Positions 1-19,295 of a stretch of 64,000 nt of DNA are shown piece by piece. Position 1 is the stretch's first letter. Each line of letters starts with the position of its first letter. A program made the position numbers and the translations under genes. The stretch comes from Paenibacillus dendrobii. GTDB taxonomy: Bacteria > Bacillota > Bacilli > Paenibacillales > Paenibacillaceae. Location: positions 124,001 to 188,000 of the forward strand of contig NZ_WUBI01000002.1 of assembly GCF_009807035.1 (NCBI RefSeq), in the 5' to 3' direction. The notes below the pieces were generated by a model. That model was given only the letters and a program-made list of their open reading frames with translations, searched no databases and was not told where the DNA came from.

Positions 1-9658
<9,658 letters not shown>

Positions 9659-9697
9659 GTCCGTTACCCTCCCAAAATCGCAATGCTATGCAAAGTG

Positions 9698-10137
9698 TCA
9701 ATCCAATATTTTGCTGGCAATCGCAGCGAGATCGGCGATATCAACCTTACCGTCTCCGTTGATATCCGCCTTCTTCGCTTGCGCCCAATCCGGACTCGAA
9801 GAACCTTTGCCATAGTGGACTGCCGCAATTGCCAAGTCGCCGATACTGATTTTGCCGTCCTGGTTCACGTCCGCAGATGGGCCTGGTGTTCCCGGAGCGA
9901 CGGTTACTGCCCTTTGCGATAAAGAAGCCGTTGACTCCTCTCACTGCGCATTCCCAAAAGTGATACCCGTAAGCTTGACGATTCAAATAGAAACGGGCAT
10001 ACCTCGCATTCACCGATTCGAAGGCGATCGTTTTGCCCGCATCCGTTTCGGTATATTCCGCATCGGCTCCTACGCCTTTGCCTGCGCTGCTATCGGTATC
10101 GTCGTTGAATACCGTAGCCCCCCGTTCATTAAGAATC
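9698..10137 (-). pseudogene. Decayed tail of another F5/8C-dockerin protein
   Basis: No intact frame covers this stretch, but two partial frames carry recognisable pieces. Positions about 10137-9930 encode the end of an F5/8C-like module (FNDDTDSSAG, ARYARFYLNRQAYGYHFWE). A shift of frame near 9930 leads to the linker [14 protein letters not shown] and a complete two-repeat dockerin ([24 protein letters not shown]) ending at TGA 9698. No start codon or ribosome site is visible, and no cohesin lies between the two pieces. The remnant sits directly behind the stop of the small cohesin-dockerin gene. It is probably the tail of a lost enzyme of the same cluster, after an internal deletion. Confidence 0.75.
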
Positions 10138-10138
10138 C

Positions 10139-11020
10139 TTACGGCTGCTCGATCATTTTCTTCGCGACGATCGACAAGTCGGCGATATCGATGGTGCCGC
10201 TTCCGTCCAGATCCAGATGCTTCACGTCATTCCAGTTCGGGCTGCTCGAATCCATGCCGTACTTGGCAGCGATCATGGCCAGGTCACCGACGCTCACTTT
10301 TCCATCCCCGTTCACGTCACCGGATAGAGCAGAGCCGGATTTGATTTTCACGGTAACCGACGCATCTTCCATGCTGAATTCTTCGCCCTTGTCATTACTG
10401 AGAACCGCCCGCGCCACCCGAACCACGCCGTCGGTTTCCTTATCTACCGCTGCGGCCTTGAATCCCAGCTCCAAAATATCTCCCGTGCCTGTAACCGGAT
10501 GCTCTGCGCCAAGGCTCGCCAGGATGATATGCAGCTTGCCTGGAGCCTGCGTACTTAAATCGTTGACAATGGTCACTCCCTCTTGTAGAGCTTTTGCGGA
10601 ATCAGCGACGTACTCCATTACGGCCGGATCGTATTCGATCGTAATCTCCTGGGCATACACGTTTTGAGATACGTTCGCGAAACCATAGTTGACCGTAAAC
10701 GCCTGACCCGGAGCGACCTGCTCAGCGCTTGCCTTCAGGGTGACGGACTGTTCACCGGCGGCAGCCTCTGCGGCGGTTTTGCCTGGTTTCGCTGCATCAC
10801 CGGATTGCGCCGGGGCACTTGTTTCCTGCGGAGTTCCGTTTTCCCCAGGCGGCTGCGGTCCCGGCATATCGCCTGCTGCCGGTTGCTCTACAGCAGACGG
10901 CGCACCTGTTTTGTCCCCTGCCGCCGCATGAGCCTGAGAAGCGCTGAACAAGAGCCATGCTGCCATCATCAAAGCCGCTAACATAACCATCCACTTTTTC
11001 TCCAAACGAACTGTCACCAT
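10139..11020 (-). CDS. Small secreted cohesin-dockerin protein without a catalytic domain (candidate adaptor)
   Basis: The frame is open from TTG 11026, but GAGGTG is better spaced for ATG 11020, giving 293 residues. A signal peptide (to about residue 33, ending AHA) leads into a Pro/Gly/Ala-rich linker (about 35-95). A cohesin-like module (about 96-225, with NVYAQEITIEYDP and KLHIILASLGAEH) and a dockerin (about 230-293; DVNGDGKVSVGD and DLDGSGTIDIAD) follow. No enzyme domain is present, so the protein could only bridge partners: its dockerin would sit on one cohesin and its own cohesin accept another subunit. Its dockerin closely matches that of the GH31 enzyme (both have NWN then KHLDLDGSG), suggesting module copying inside the cluster. 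The adaptor role is inferred; cohesin and dockerin folds are clear from motifs. Confidence 0.85.
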   Translation of the reverse strand: MVTVRLEKKWMVMLAALMMAAWLLFSASQAHAAAGDKTGAPSAVEQPAAGDMPGPQPPGENGTPQETSAPAQSGDAAKPGKTAAEAAAGEQSVTLKASAEQVAPGQAFTVNYGFANVSQNVYAQEITIEYDPAVMEYVADSAKALQEGVTIVNDLSTQAPGKLHIILASLGAEHPVTGTGDILELGFKAAAVDKETDGVVRVARAVLSNDKGEEFSMEDASVTVKIKSGSALSGDVNGDGKVSVGDLAMIAAKYGMDSSSPNWNDVKHLDLDGSGTIDIADLSIVAKKMIEQP

Positions 11021-11037
11021 TCCCAATCACCTCGTCA

Positions 11038-14000
11038 TTAAATTTGGGTTAAGCTTTTGTTGCCTTCAGCTACCGTCATTTGGCTTGCAACAGCCGCCAG
11101 ATCCGCAATGTCGACTTTGCCGTCGCCATTGATATCCGCCCGCTTCGCTTGTTCCCAATCCGGGCTTGAAGAATCTTTGCCGTATTGAGACGCCACGATG
11201 CCGAGATCGCCGATGCTCACTTTGCCGTCGCCGTTCAAGTCTGCCGGTTGACCGGATGAGCCCGGAACGGCCTTGACGGATACGGTACCTGCTTCCGCCT
11301 GAATTTCATCTCCTTCCTCACCGGCCAGTATGGCGCTGGTGATCCGGAAAACCGCTTCGGTCTGTGCCTGCACCTCCTTCGTGACGAATTGCAGCCTCAC
11401 CAATCCGGTATCCGCGGACAAGGCTTTGCCCGGACCCTCGCTGGCTCCGATGAGACGTACCTTTCCGCCAGAATCCTTGCTCTCCACCAATGCCAATCCT
11501 TCCTTGACAGATGCGGCTGAAACAAACTGCACCCGGTCCGGATCGTATGAAATGGTCAGGTCGAACGCATATAGCGGATCGTCGATGTTCTTCAGTTCCG
11601 CTCCAATCTGGAGCGTATCGCCTGCTTTCACTTCCTGACGATCGGCTGTTAGCAACGTCTGCAGCTCATCTCCTTCACCGGGTTCTCCCGTCGGTTCCGC
11701 CTGCACGCTGAACTCACGAACCTGCACCCACTGCGATTGTGAAGCTGTTGCACGAATCCGAATGAATCTGGCTTCAGTCCCACCTCCTACCGTAATCTGC
11801 GCTTCCGGCTGATCACTTACCTCGGCAACCGCCTCCCAGGTACTGAAATCTCTTGAGACTTCGATGACGCCATGGTGAATGTAATCGTTAGGCTTGGCGG
11901 CCGTCGACATCTTCAGGATAATTTCCCGAAGCGATTGTACGGAGCCCAAATCAATTCCAACGTAGTCGCCGTCCGATGGACTTGCGTTGGACCAATACAT
12001 CGTCGTCTCGTCGTTATCCACCATACGAGCGGCATTGTTATTTTCCTGCGTTCCCATCGTCGTCATCGGAGCCGGCTTCTGCATGCCGCGGTTCACTCCG
12101 TAAATCCAACCAGCTTCACCAAAACCGCTGACATATCTGCGCAGCAAATACGAATTTTGCAGCATGATACCGTCAAAGCGGTGGGCATAAAACTCGCCCA
12201 AAGCCCGAAGCTTCGCTTCCTTTGAGGCAGCATTGTCACCTTTGAGCCTGTCATAATCCACCTCTATGTCCGCGATCGCATATTGAATGTTCCAGTACAG
12301 ACGCTCGATCATGAACGAGGCGGCACTGCCATGGGGTGACTTGGCCTGAGCACTTGCCAGCTGCGACTTGGCCTGCATGTAATTGTCCCTGGCCTTCGTC
12401 ACGGCATTCATGTTGCTGAAATCACCCGCAGGCTGATTGAATAACGTGCGTCCCGCCTCTTCTGCAAGTCGGAGATATTCGCTCATTTCCCCTGCGGCAG
12501 CGCCATACCTGGACTCGATATACTCCGCTACCAGAGCTTGCGCATCCGCCTCCGGGTTCCAAGACATTTGAGCCAAAATGTAATGCGTCGGTTCAAACGT
12601 GATCCAGTCACCAGGCTCGGAATAGGTGCCGATGCCGTTCACGCCCAAGGTTTTATAATAGGGAAGCTCCTGACCGATCAACTGCGGAAAAACAACCGGC
12701 AGGGAATGAAAGGCATATCGCCGGTAATATTCGTACATGGCCAGATCCCCTTTGAAGACTTGTTTCCACTTGTTAATTAAATTAATGGAAGGTTTATTCA
12801 CGGCAGAGTTCGGGTCGAAAATCGTATCCCGGTAGCTTCTGAAATATGGAGCAAAATCAATGAGGATGGATTCGTCGTACATGTAGGCATTGCTAGGCGG
12901 CTGATCATGGGTAGCGTACGCGATAGCCTCAAGGCGAACGCCCGGCAGCTCTTTCTCCACGGCATCGTGCAGCTTGTTGACGACGTAGGCGTAAGCATTG
13001 GCGCTGCTGCCGAATTTGGTGATGACGCTCGGGGGCCAAGTGGCAACATCAGGAGGCCAGGCATCAAAAATACGGATTTCCGGTCTTGCCTTCAGGTAAG
13101 CCACGACTTCGTCCACGTAAGCATCAACAGCCTTGTCACTGGTAATATTGAACACGTTATAGCCACTGACGAACCAATCCGGATGGGCCGCGCCATATTT
13201 GTCTTTGCGGAGGAAGCTCTCAAAGCCGTGCCCACCTACCTCTGCCATCATCCCTCTTTTGTTCAGCTCGGGGATGAGCTTTTCCCTCCAGTCATCCCAG
13301 CGGGTATTACCCTGAGCGACATAATCGTAGGGTACGACCAACGTGTTCAACTTGTTTTTGGCCATCCAGTCGATCAGTGCGGGCAGATTCTCCGCCGAAT
13401 GGCTCCACCCCTCCTCTACGTATTTGCGCCTAACCGTAAAGCCAGGTTCCTGCACCTCGCTGATTGCCGGTAACGTGATGGAACTATGAGCAGGCACATA
13501 TTCAGCATGGCCGCCGTAAGTTTCGAACGTCGGCGCAAAAAACGTCACGCCCATCCTCCCCAGCAAATCGTAGGCGGCATACAGCGTACCACGTTCATTT
13601 ACCCCTGCCAGAATAAGACCGTTGTTTGCCGTTTCTAAGGCGAATGAATCCTCCTTCTTGCCGTTCAGCTTTTCATTCGCGCTTCTCAGCCATCCAGCCG
13701 GTATGTCTGCCGTTTGCTTGCCATTGATATAAGGTTTCGCCTGATCACCGGTGATGATGATCAATGCGCTGGATAGATGATCGTGCGTGTTTTCTTCCTC
13801 GCCGGACAACTTTCCTTGAACAACGGGAACCGCCGTTCCGCTGATTCGTTCGATATACGACCTAAGCTCTCCGGCCGCGTAAGCTGTTACCTTGGCGTCA
13901 GAATCACTGTCCCACCAGATAATGGCTGATTTCGCTTGTCGATGATCCACAAGGGATAGTTCATCTTCTTCGAATACATCGGCATACGCTCGCGAGCCTG

Positions 14001-14070
14001 CCTCGAAATAGCCCATAAATAACGACATGATCAGTGCCATACTCACCATTCTGATTTTCCCTTTATTCAC
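11038..14070 (-). CDS. Secreted DUF4838 putative glycosidase with F5/8C, cohesin and dockerin
   Basis: This 1010-residue protein starts at GTG 14070, seven bases after GGAGG. A signal peptide (to about 30) precedes an alpha/beta domain like the N-terminal domain of GH67/GH20-type enzymes (about 35-190, with ELRSYIERISG). A DUF4838-type barrel (about 215-490, with RRKYVEEGWSHS, MAEVGGHGFESFL and IGTYSEPGDW) and a helical region (about 500-650) follow. An F5/8C-like module (about 660-795), a cohesin (about 800-935) and a dockerin (about 940-998) end the protein. DUF4838 proteins resemble TIM-barrel glycosidases, but I know no established reaction and could not assign catalytic residues. Its place among O-glycan enzymes suggests a glycosidase acting on the same substrate. 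The gene lies 17 bases upstream of the small cohesin-dockerin gene, so the two are probably co-transcribed. Confidence 0.85.
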   Translation of the reverse strand: MNKGKIRMVSMALIMSLFMGYFEAGSRAYADVFEEDELSLVDHRQAKSAIIWWDSDSDAKVTAYAAGELRSYIERISGTAVPVVQGKLSGEEENTHDHLSSALIIITGDQAKPYINGKQTADIPAGWLRSANEKLNGKKEDSFALETANNGLILAGVNERGTLYAAYDLLGRMGVTFFAPTFETYGGHAEYVPAHSSITLPAISEVQEPGFTVRRKYVEEGWSHSAENLPALIDWMAKNKLNTLVVPYDYVAQGNTRWDDWREKLIPELNKRGMMAEVGGHGFESFLRKDKYGAAHPDWFVSGYNVFNITSDKAVDAYVDEVVAYLKARPEIRIFDAWPPDVATWPPSVITKFGSSANAYAYVVNKLHDAVEKELPGVRLEAIAYATHDQPPSNAYMYDESILIDFAPYFRSYRDTIFDPNSAVNKPSINLINKWKQVFKGDLAMYEYYRRYAFHSLPVVFPQLIGQELPYYKTLGVNGIGTYSEPGDWITFEPTHYILAQMSWNPEADAQALVAEYIESRYGAAAGEMSEYLRLAEEAGRTLFNQPAGDFSNMNAVTKARDNYMQAKSQLASAQAKSPHGSAASFMIERLYWNIQYAIADIEVDYDRLKGDNAASKEAKLRALGEFYAHRFDGIMLQNSYLLRRYVSGFGEAGWIYGVNRGMQKPAPMTTMGTQENNNAARMVDNDETTMYWSNASPSDGDYVGIDLGSVQSLREIILKMSTAAKPNDYIHHGVIEVSRDFSTWEAVAEVSDQPEAQITVGGGTEARFIRIRATASQSQWVQVREFSVQAEPTGEPGEGDELQTLLTADRQEVKAGDTLQIGAELKNIDDPLYAFDLTISYDPDRVQFVSAASVKEGLALVESKDSGGKVRLIGASEGPGKALSADTGLVRLQFVTKEVQAQTEAVFRITSAILAGEEGDEIQAEAGTVSVKAVPGSSGQPADLNGDGKVSIGDLGIVASQYGKDSSSPDWEQAKRADINGDGKVDIADLAAVASQMTVAEGNKSLTQI

Positions 14071-14336
14071 CGCATGGCCTCCTCCCTTTCATAATGATGA
14101 ACTCTTTCGCATTTTTTCCACCAACTCCTTAAGTTCAATCTATCGCCCAGGTCCGCATCCGCTTGGTTGACAATCCAGACATATCGCGACATCACAGAAA
14201 CGAATGGTTGCTTCTTACCGCCGGAGTTTATCGGTAAACCACATGCCGCGACGAATGCAAAAAATATCACTGTCGAAGTATCCTCCACTTTATAGCCTTA
14301 GTTGCGCTATTAATCCTCCTATTCATCAGTGGAAGT
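14071..14336. other. Intergenic stretch without a convincing gene
   Basis: The gap between the GH31 stop and the DUF4838 start holds only a 73-codon minus-strand frame overlapping the DUF4838 start. It lacks a ribosome site and resembles nothing known to me. No clear promoter could be picked out. Confidence 0.5.
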
Positions 14337-14372
14337 CCAGACGGCAAGGCTGAGTTGCCCCTTACCGCCTGG
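14337..14372 (-). other. Hairpin just downstream of the GH31 gene
   Basis: CCAGACGGCAAGG (14337-14349) pairs almost fully with CCTTACCGCCTGG (14360-14372), allowing G-U pairs, seven bases past the GH31 stop. No T-run follows on the minus strand. It could protect a processed 3' end or act as a weak terminator. Confidence 0.5.
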
Positions 14373-14378
14373 TTCCAA

Positions 14379-17300
14379 TCAATTAACCTGAGTGATCTTC
14401 TTGGCCACGATGGCCAAATCCGCGATATCGATCGATCCGCTGCCGTCCAGATCCAGATGCTTGATCGCATTCCAGTTTGGACTTGAAGCGTCTTTCCCGT
14501 ATTGGGCAGCCAGGATGGCCAAATCGCCGATGCTGACTTTGCCGTCGCCGTTGACGTCGCCTGAAATGCCGCCCGGGTGACCGGCAGTGATCTGAACTTG
14601 GGCAGATGCGGATGCAGCCTGCGTTTCATGCCCGTTCGCATCGCCGAGCACAATATCCGATACCGTCATATTGATGGTCACTGTCTCGGATGTCTCCTTC
14701 GCCAGGAACGTGACGGCAATGATCGCTTGGTTTCCGGACAACCCGTGATCGGCCCCTTCGCTCGCGATGATTACCCGGAGTTTTCCCGGCTCCCCGGACT
14801 TGGTTTCCACGATGTTCACGCCCGGAATCAAGGACTCGGCCGAGACGAAGCTCATATGCTCCATATCATATTGAAGGGAAGCATCCATCGCGAAAATAGG
14901 TTCCGACATGCCATTCACACCTAAGTCCACCTTGAACGGCTGCCCGGAAGCCACCGGGCTATCCGGTGTAAGCTGCGCGGATGGCCCGCTGGAAGTCTCT
15001 TTAGTCTTGAATACGAAAAGCTCTGCAGCCGAAGCGAAATCCCCTACGCCCTGTACGGCCTCAAGCTTTACGTAAGCCGCTTCTACAGGAGCAAAATTCA
15101 CTTCCTTCTGCTGTTTATTGCGAAGCCATGTGCCTTCCGACACCTTGGTAAACTTAGCTCCATCGCTGCTCACATACACGTTATAAGCCGTAATTGTTCC
15201 ATTCCCGGCATCGGGACGCGGCAGGTAGCCGATTTTGCCGACTTTGTACGTTCCGCCAAGATTTACGATTAGAGACTGTGGCAGCGGATCCACGTTATAC
15301 CATTTGGTATGCCAATGCGTATCCGGGTTGCCGTCCAAAGCAAACGCCGGGTCATTGACACCTGCTTCGCCGCTGGTCGCGCTGGCGCTCATTTGGCTCT
15401 GCGGAATTTGCTCCAGATCCGGTTGGCCGCTTACCGTCACCTCGCTCGTGGCAGTAAACCCGCCATCCTTTGTAGATACGGTAATGACGGCTTTTCCTTC
15501 CCCCTTCGGCGTGACCTTACCGCTTGCATCCACCGCCGCGATGCCCGGATCGCTGCTGGACCAGGTGACGGCTTTGTTCGCCGCATCCTCCGGCTCTACG
15601 GTGGCGGTCAGCATGACTGGTTGATCGAGTGCCTTCAGCGACAACGTGGCACGGTCCAATGCAACCCCCGTGACTTTGGCAGTTCCCGCGGAAGGCAAGC
15701 CGTACACCTTGAATTCGCGGATGGCCGCCTTATTTTCGCCCGGAAGACCCGTGACCGTAATGCGTACGTATTTCCCTCGACTGCCGAAGGTGTCTTTCAG
15801 CACGGTTCCGGCAGTCGAGTTGCTGCTTCGGTCCGCAACCGTGATCCAACTGGATTGATCGTTCTCGCGGACCTCGATTTTGTATCCATACGCCAGCTCG
15901 CTGCGCTCGAACGAAACTTCCGTCGCTTGGATCGAATACATGGCCCCAAGATCCACCATCCAGGCATGATTAGCCTTGGCGTCTGCCGCCGACCAATAGG
16001 TATCCGGATCGCCGTCATTTGCGTGCCCTGCGGTATGGTTCGGATCCTCGCTGTCCGCAGTCGCTCGTTTCCCCTCCGAAATGACGGAAAGTTCCGGTGC
16101 CTGCTTTGGCGCTTCATACACGTCGAGCTCCGAAGCAGAAGCAAAACCGCCGACTGCAGCAGTCGCTTCGAGCTTCACATACCTGGCCATGACCGGATAA
16201 AAAGCGATGTATTTCTTCAGATTGTTTCGTACCCAGTTACCGCTTGCTATTTTCGTATAGGATTGGCCGTCCGTGCTTGCATACAGATTATAAGCCGTGA
16301 TCGTCCCGTTCCCCGCATCTGTGCGGGGGGCATAGCGGAACTGGCTGATCTCGCGGACCTCCCCTAGATCTAGGACGATGGACTGCGGGAGCTTGTCGGA
16401 GCCGTCCCATTTCGTATGCCAGACCGTGTTTCGGTCTCCGTCGATCGCCTTGGAAGCTTCACTGCCGGGCTGGTAGCTGAGAGCCGATGCTTTCATTTCT
16501 GTCTTCGGAATGGCTGTCGGAGCGGGCTTCGTTACATCCCGATAGACATTGATTTCTGCCGCCGAAGCGAAGCCTCCGACACCGTCTCTGACCTCCAGCC
16601 GGACTAAGGCAGCTTCGACCGTATCAAAAGCCGCGGTTTTCTCCTGCTTATCATCGTTCCATTCGCCGCTGACCACTTCTGTATAGTTGACGCCGTCGGT
16701 GCTGGTTGAAATGGCATAACGTGTAATGATGCCATTTTTGCCTCCATATTGCCTTGGCAGGACTTTGATTTTGTTCACGAACTGCTTCGTTCCAAGATCC
16801 AGCGTGACCGATTGCGGCAGCTTGGCGCTGCCGTCCACAGGCGTCGTCCAAATGGATTCGAAATTGCCGTCCAGCACATTCGCAGCAGGCGCTGAGACGT
16901 CCGCGCTTGTAGCCGTGGCTACGATATCATCCTGCGGAATACGGCTTGGATCGGTATCCTCCTGCGGAAGCTCGATCTTTACCGCATCCGTGAGCGGCGT
17001 CGTATCGGCTTTAAAACCGGAAACCGTAAGCTCAAAAGCCCGATCAGTCGGAAGCTTAGGCGTTTTGACATACAGCACCCCGCCTTTTTCCGATGCATCA
17101 TAAAACCAACCGCTTCCGGCTGCATCGTATGCTGCTTTCGAAACCTGACGGGTATATGCCGATCCATCCAATGAGACCGAGACAGGTTGATTCGGCATAT
17201 GGATCATGAATTGGCTGATACGGGAATCCGGTTTGCCCTGATATTCCCCGATGCTCGCCCCCACTTTAACGGTCAAGTCGCCCGTTCCGCGTTCGGGTGC

Positions 17301-19268
17301 GATCGAATCGATGCGCGTTTTGGCAAACTTGCCCGTACGATGCTCTTTCGATACGCCATCGTCTTCGTACAACGTAAAGCTGGATGTTTGGTACGGATAT
17401 ATATCGTAAGTGACCGGTTCGGCCGGAACCTGCCCGTCATACAGCGATTCGGGATACATTGGTATGATGGCTCCCGCTTTGACGAGCAGCGGCAGACGGT
17501 TCAACGGTGCTGCGTACTCATCAAGCATTTTGGAGCCGTAATGCGCGTCCCCGGTCCAATAGTCGATCCATTTGCCCTTCGGCAAATAGATGCCGTTTCG
17601 GGTCGTTGTATCCGAGTAGACAGGAGCCACAAGCAGGGAGTCGCCGGACATGAACTGATATTGGGTCAGCGTACCCTTGGCGTTCGGATCGTCCGGATCG
17701 CTGTAAATCATGCCCCTCACCAGAGGCGCTCCCGATTCATAAGCTTCATTCAGATAGGTATAGAAATAGGGCGTCAACCGCTGTCTCAATTTTAGGATGT
17801 CGCGGTTATAACTCGTGTAAGGTTCTCCCCAGACCCACGGCTGCTTATCCTTCGCGGCCCAACCGGACATGTTCATCAGAATCGGGGTAAACGCTTTCCA
17901 CTGCAAATCCCGGACATACGTCTTGGCGCTCCCGCCAAAAATGCCGTCCACATCTCCCGTGGCATACGGGATACCGGAGAGTCCCGCTCCTATCAACGTG
18001 GGAATGTGGAAACGGATGTAATCCCAGTTGCCTGACTGGTCGCCGCTCCAGACGGCCGAGTACCTTTGCGTTCCCGCCCATCCTCCGACCGACCATACAT
18101 AACCACGATCATTAGAGTTATTCTCGATGCCCTGGTAAGCTTGCTTCGTGGCATTCAATGCAAAATCGTATCCCGGTCCAACCCATGCCACATCCAGCTT
18201 CGCTAGCCTGGTGCCGTCTACGCCGACTTCATGCGCGATTTGGTCCACGCCGTTTTGTGTCCAGAGGCCGGTGTAGAATCCCAGCTTTTTCAGTTCATCC
18301 ACGGTCGGACCAAGATCGGAATATCCGCACCCGTAACCGTCATTGGGCAAAATCCAGCCGCCTGGCATATCGTGGTCGCGGTAAGCCTTGGCGACTTTCT
18401 CAATGACATCCGTCGTTTTCTCCGGAGCACGGTTATAGCAATCCGCATCGCCAAGGCCCATACCCCAGCGCGGGATTAGAGCCGGTTTGCCCGTTAAATC
18501 CGTCAAACCGTTCAGAATGTCCTTGATACTCTCTCCGTAAAAGTAATACGCATCAAAGCGATTCTCGTCATGTGTGAGCTTCACCGTAGAATCGAAATCA
18601 TACACACCGTTTTGGAATGTATTGCGCAGCACGCCATAACCCGCGGTACTCAAGTAAAACGGTGACGGGTTGGATACCGTGCCGCTTCCCCAATCGCCGT
18701 AGTTCTCCGAAATGGATATTTTGCGGTCGCGGTGGTTGAAGTAGCCGTTTTGCATGCCGCCGCCGTAAAAATATTCGTCTTCGCCCCGGACCAGCTGCTG
18801 GGATGCTGATTGGCCGCTATAGCTGAGACTTGCGGCTTCCTCCCAGACCACGGTTTGATTGTCCTTGCGGTACATCGCAAATTTCAGCGGCGCTTTGTAG
18901 GCCCGGAGAACGAACTTTCCGGTTTCCATTTTGTAATAAGATCCTTCGTCCGACCAACCAATCTTGACCGGTCCGAAATCCTCCTTGATTACGATCGGTT
19001 CGGCAGGCTGTCCGGAGCTTTTGCCTTTAAGCTCCGTAAACTGTCCGTTCACACCCAGCCAAATCCGGACCATGTCATCCCTCTCGAATATGACTTTGAC
19101 CTTATCTTGACCCGCGGTAATCGTAAATGTCTTATCATCCGTTTGCTTGAAGTCCGAGACCGATCCCACGGCTGCGGCGCTGGCCGACTCCGAGCTCAGC
19201 AGCATCCATGCACACATAAGCAGTAAACAAACCGATAGAATAGACAACTTGACATGGAAACATTTCAA
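14379..19268 (-). CDS. Secreted GH31 alpha-glycosidase with four F5/8C modules, cohesin and dockerin
   Basis: This 1629-residue protein starts at TTG 19268. A signal peptide (to about 32) is followed by a beta-sandwich (about 35-250) and a GH31 barrel (about 250-590). The likely nucleophile is D359 in KLDVAWVGPG and the acid/base D410 in WSGDQSGNW. A beta C-domain (about 590-760) leads to F5/8C-like modules at about 780-908, 923-1051, 1060-1190 and 1291-1420. A Big_2 domain lies at about 1193-1277, the cohesin at about 1431-1560 and the dockerin at about 1566-1628. GH31 enzymes are retaining alpha-glycosidases, and some known members remove alpha-N-acetylgalactosamine from mucin O-glycans. 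That activity would suit this locus but is inferred; alpha-glucosidase or alpha-galactosidase activity remains possible. The many F5/8C modules suggest strong binding to glycan. Confidence 0.9.
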   Translation of the reverse strand: MKCFHVKLSILSVCLLLMCAWMLLSSESASAAAVGSVSDFKQTDDKTFTITAGQDKVKVIFERDDMVRIWLGVNGQFTELKGKSSGQPAEPIVIKEDFGPVKIGWSDEGSYYKMETGKFVLRAYKAPLKFAMYRKDNQTVVWEEAASLSYSGQSASQQLVRGEDEYFYGGGMQNGYFNHRDRKISISENYGDWGSGTVSNPSPFYLSTAGYGVLRNTFQNGVYDFDSTVKLTHDENRFDAYYFYGESIKDILNGLTDLTGKPALIPRWGMGLGDADCYNRAPEKTTDVIEKVAKAYRDHDMPGGWILPNDGYGCGYSDLGPTVDELKKLGFYTGLWTQNGVDQIAHEVGVDGTRLAKLDVAWVGPGYDFALNATKQAYQGIENNSNDRGYVWSVGGWAGTQRYSAVWSGDQSGNWDYIRFHIPTLIGAGLSGIPYATGDVDGIFGGSAKTYVRDLQWKAFTPILMNMSGWAAKDKQPWVWGEPYTSYNRDILKLRQRLTPYFYTYLNEAYESGAPLVRGMIYSDPDDPNAKGTLTQYQFMSGDSLLVAPVYSDTTTRNGIYLPKGKWIDYWTGDAHYGSKMLDEYAAPLNRLPLLVKAGAIIPMYPESLYDGQVPAEPVTYDIYPYQTSSFTLYEDDGVSKEHRTGKFAKTRIDSIAPERGTGDLTVKVGASIGEYQGKPDSRISQFMIHMPNQPVSVSLDGSAYTRQVSKAAYDAAGSGWFYDASEKGGVLYVKTPKLPTDRAFELTVSGFKADTTPLTDAVKIELPQEDTDPSRIPQDDIVATATSADVSAPAANVLDGNFESIWTTPVDGSAKLPQSVTLDLGTKQFVNKIKVLPRQYGGKNGIITRYAISTSTDGVNYTEVVSGEWNDDKQEKTAAFDTVEAALVRLEVRDGVGGFASAAEINVYRDVTKPAPTAIPKTEMKASALSYQPGSEASKAIDGDRNTVWHTKWDGSDKLPQSIVLDLGEVREISQFRYAPRTDAGNGTITAYNLYASTDGQSYTKIASGNWVRNNLKKYIAFYPVMARYVKLEATAAVGGFASASELDVYEAPKQAPELSVISEGKRATADSEDPNHTAGHANDGDPDTYWSAADAKANHAWMVDLGAMYSIQATEVSFERSELAYGYKIEVRENDQSSWITVADRSSNSTAGTVLKDTFGSRGKYVRITVTGLPGENKAAIREFKVYGLPSAGTAKVTGVALDRATLSLKALDQPVMLTATVEPEDAANKAVTWSSSDPGIAAVDASGKVTPKGEGKAVITVSTKDGGFTATSEVTVSGQPDLEQIPQSQMSASATSGEAGVNDPAFALDGNPDTHWHTKWYNVDPLPQSLIVNLGGTYKVGKIGYLPRPDAGNGTITAYNVYVSSDGAKFTKVSEGTWLRNKQQKEVNFAPVEAAYVKLEAVQGVGDFASAAELFVFKTKETSSGPSAQLTPDSPVASGQPFKVDLGVNGMSEPIFAMDASLQYDMEHMSFVSAESLIPGVNIVETKSGEPGKLRVIIASEGADHGLSGNQAIIAVTFLAKETSETVTINMTVSDIVLGDANGHETQAASASAQVQITAGHPGGISGDVNGDGKVSIGDLAILAAQYGKDASSPNWNAIKHLDLDGSGSIDIADLAIVAKKITQVN

Positions 19269-19295
19269 TATGATTCGCCCCGCATTCTTTTTACA

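Noticed and set aside
9852..10667. Plus-strand open frame of 271 codons
   Set aside because: Antisense to the small cohesin-dockerin gene and the remnant; no family features.
14067..14288. Minus-strand 73-codon frame before the DUF4838 gene
   Set aside because: No ribosome site, no resemblance to known proteins, overlaps the true start.
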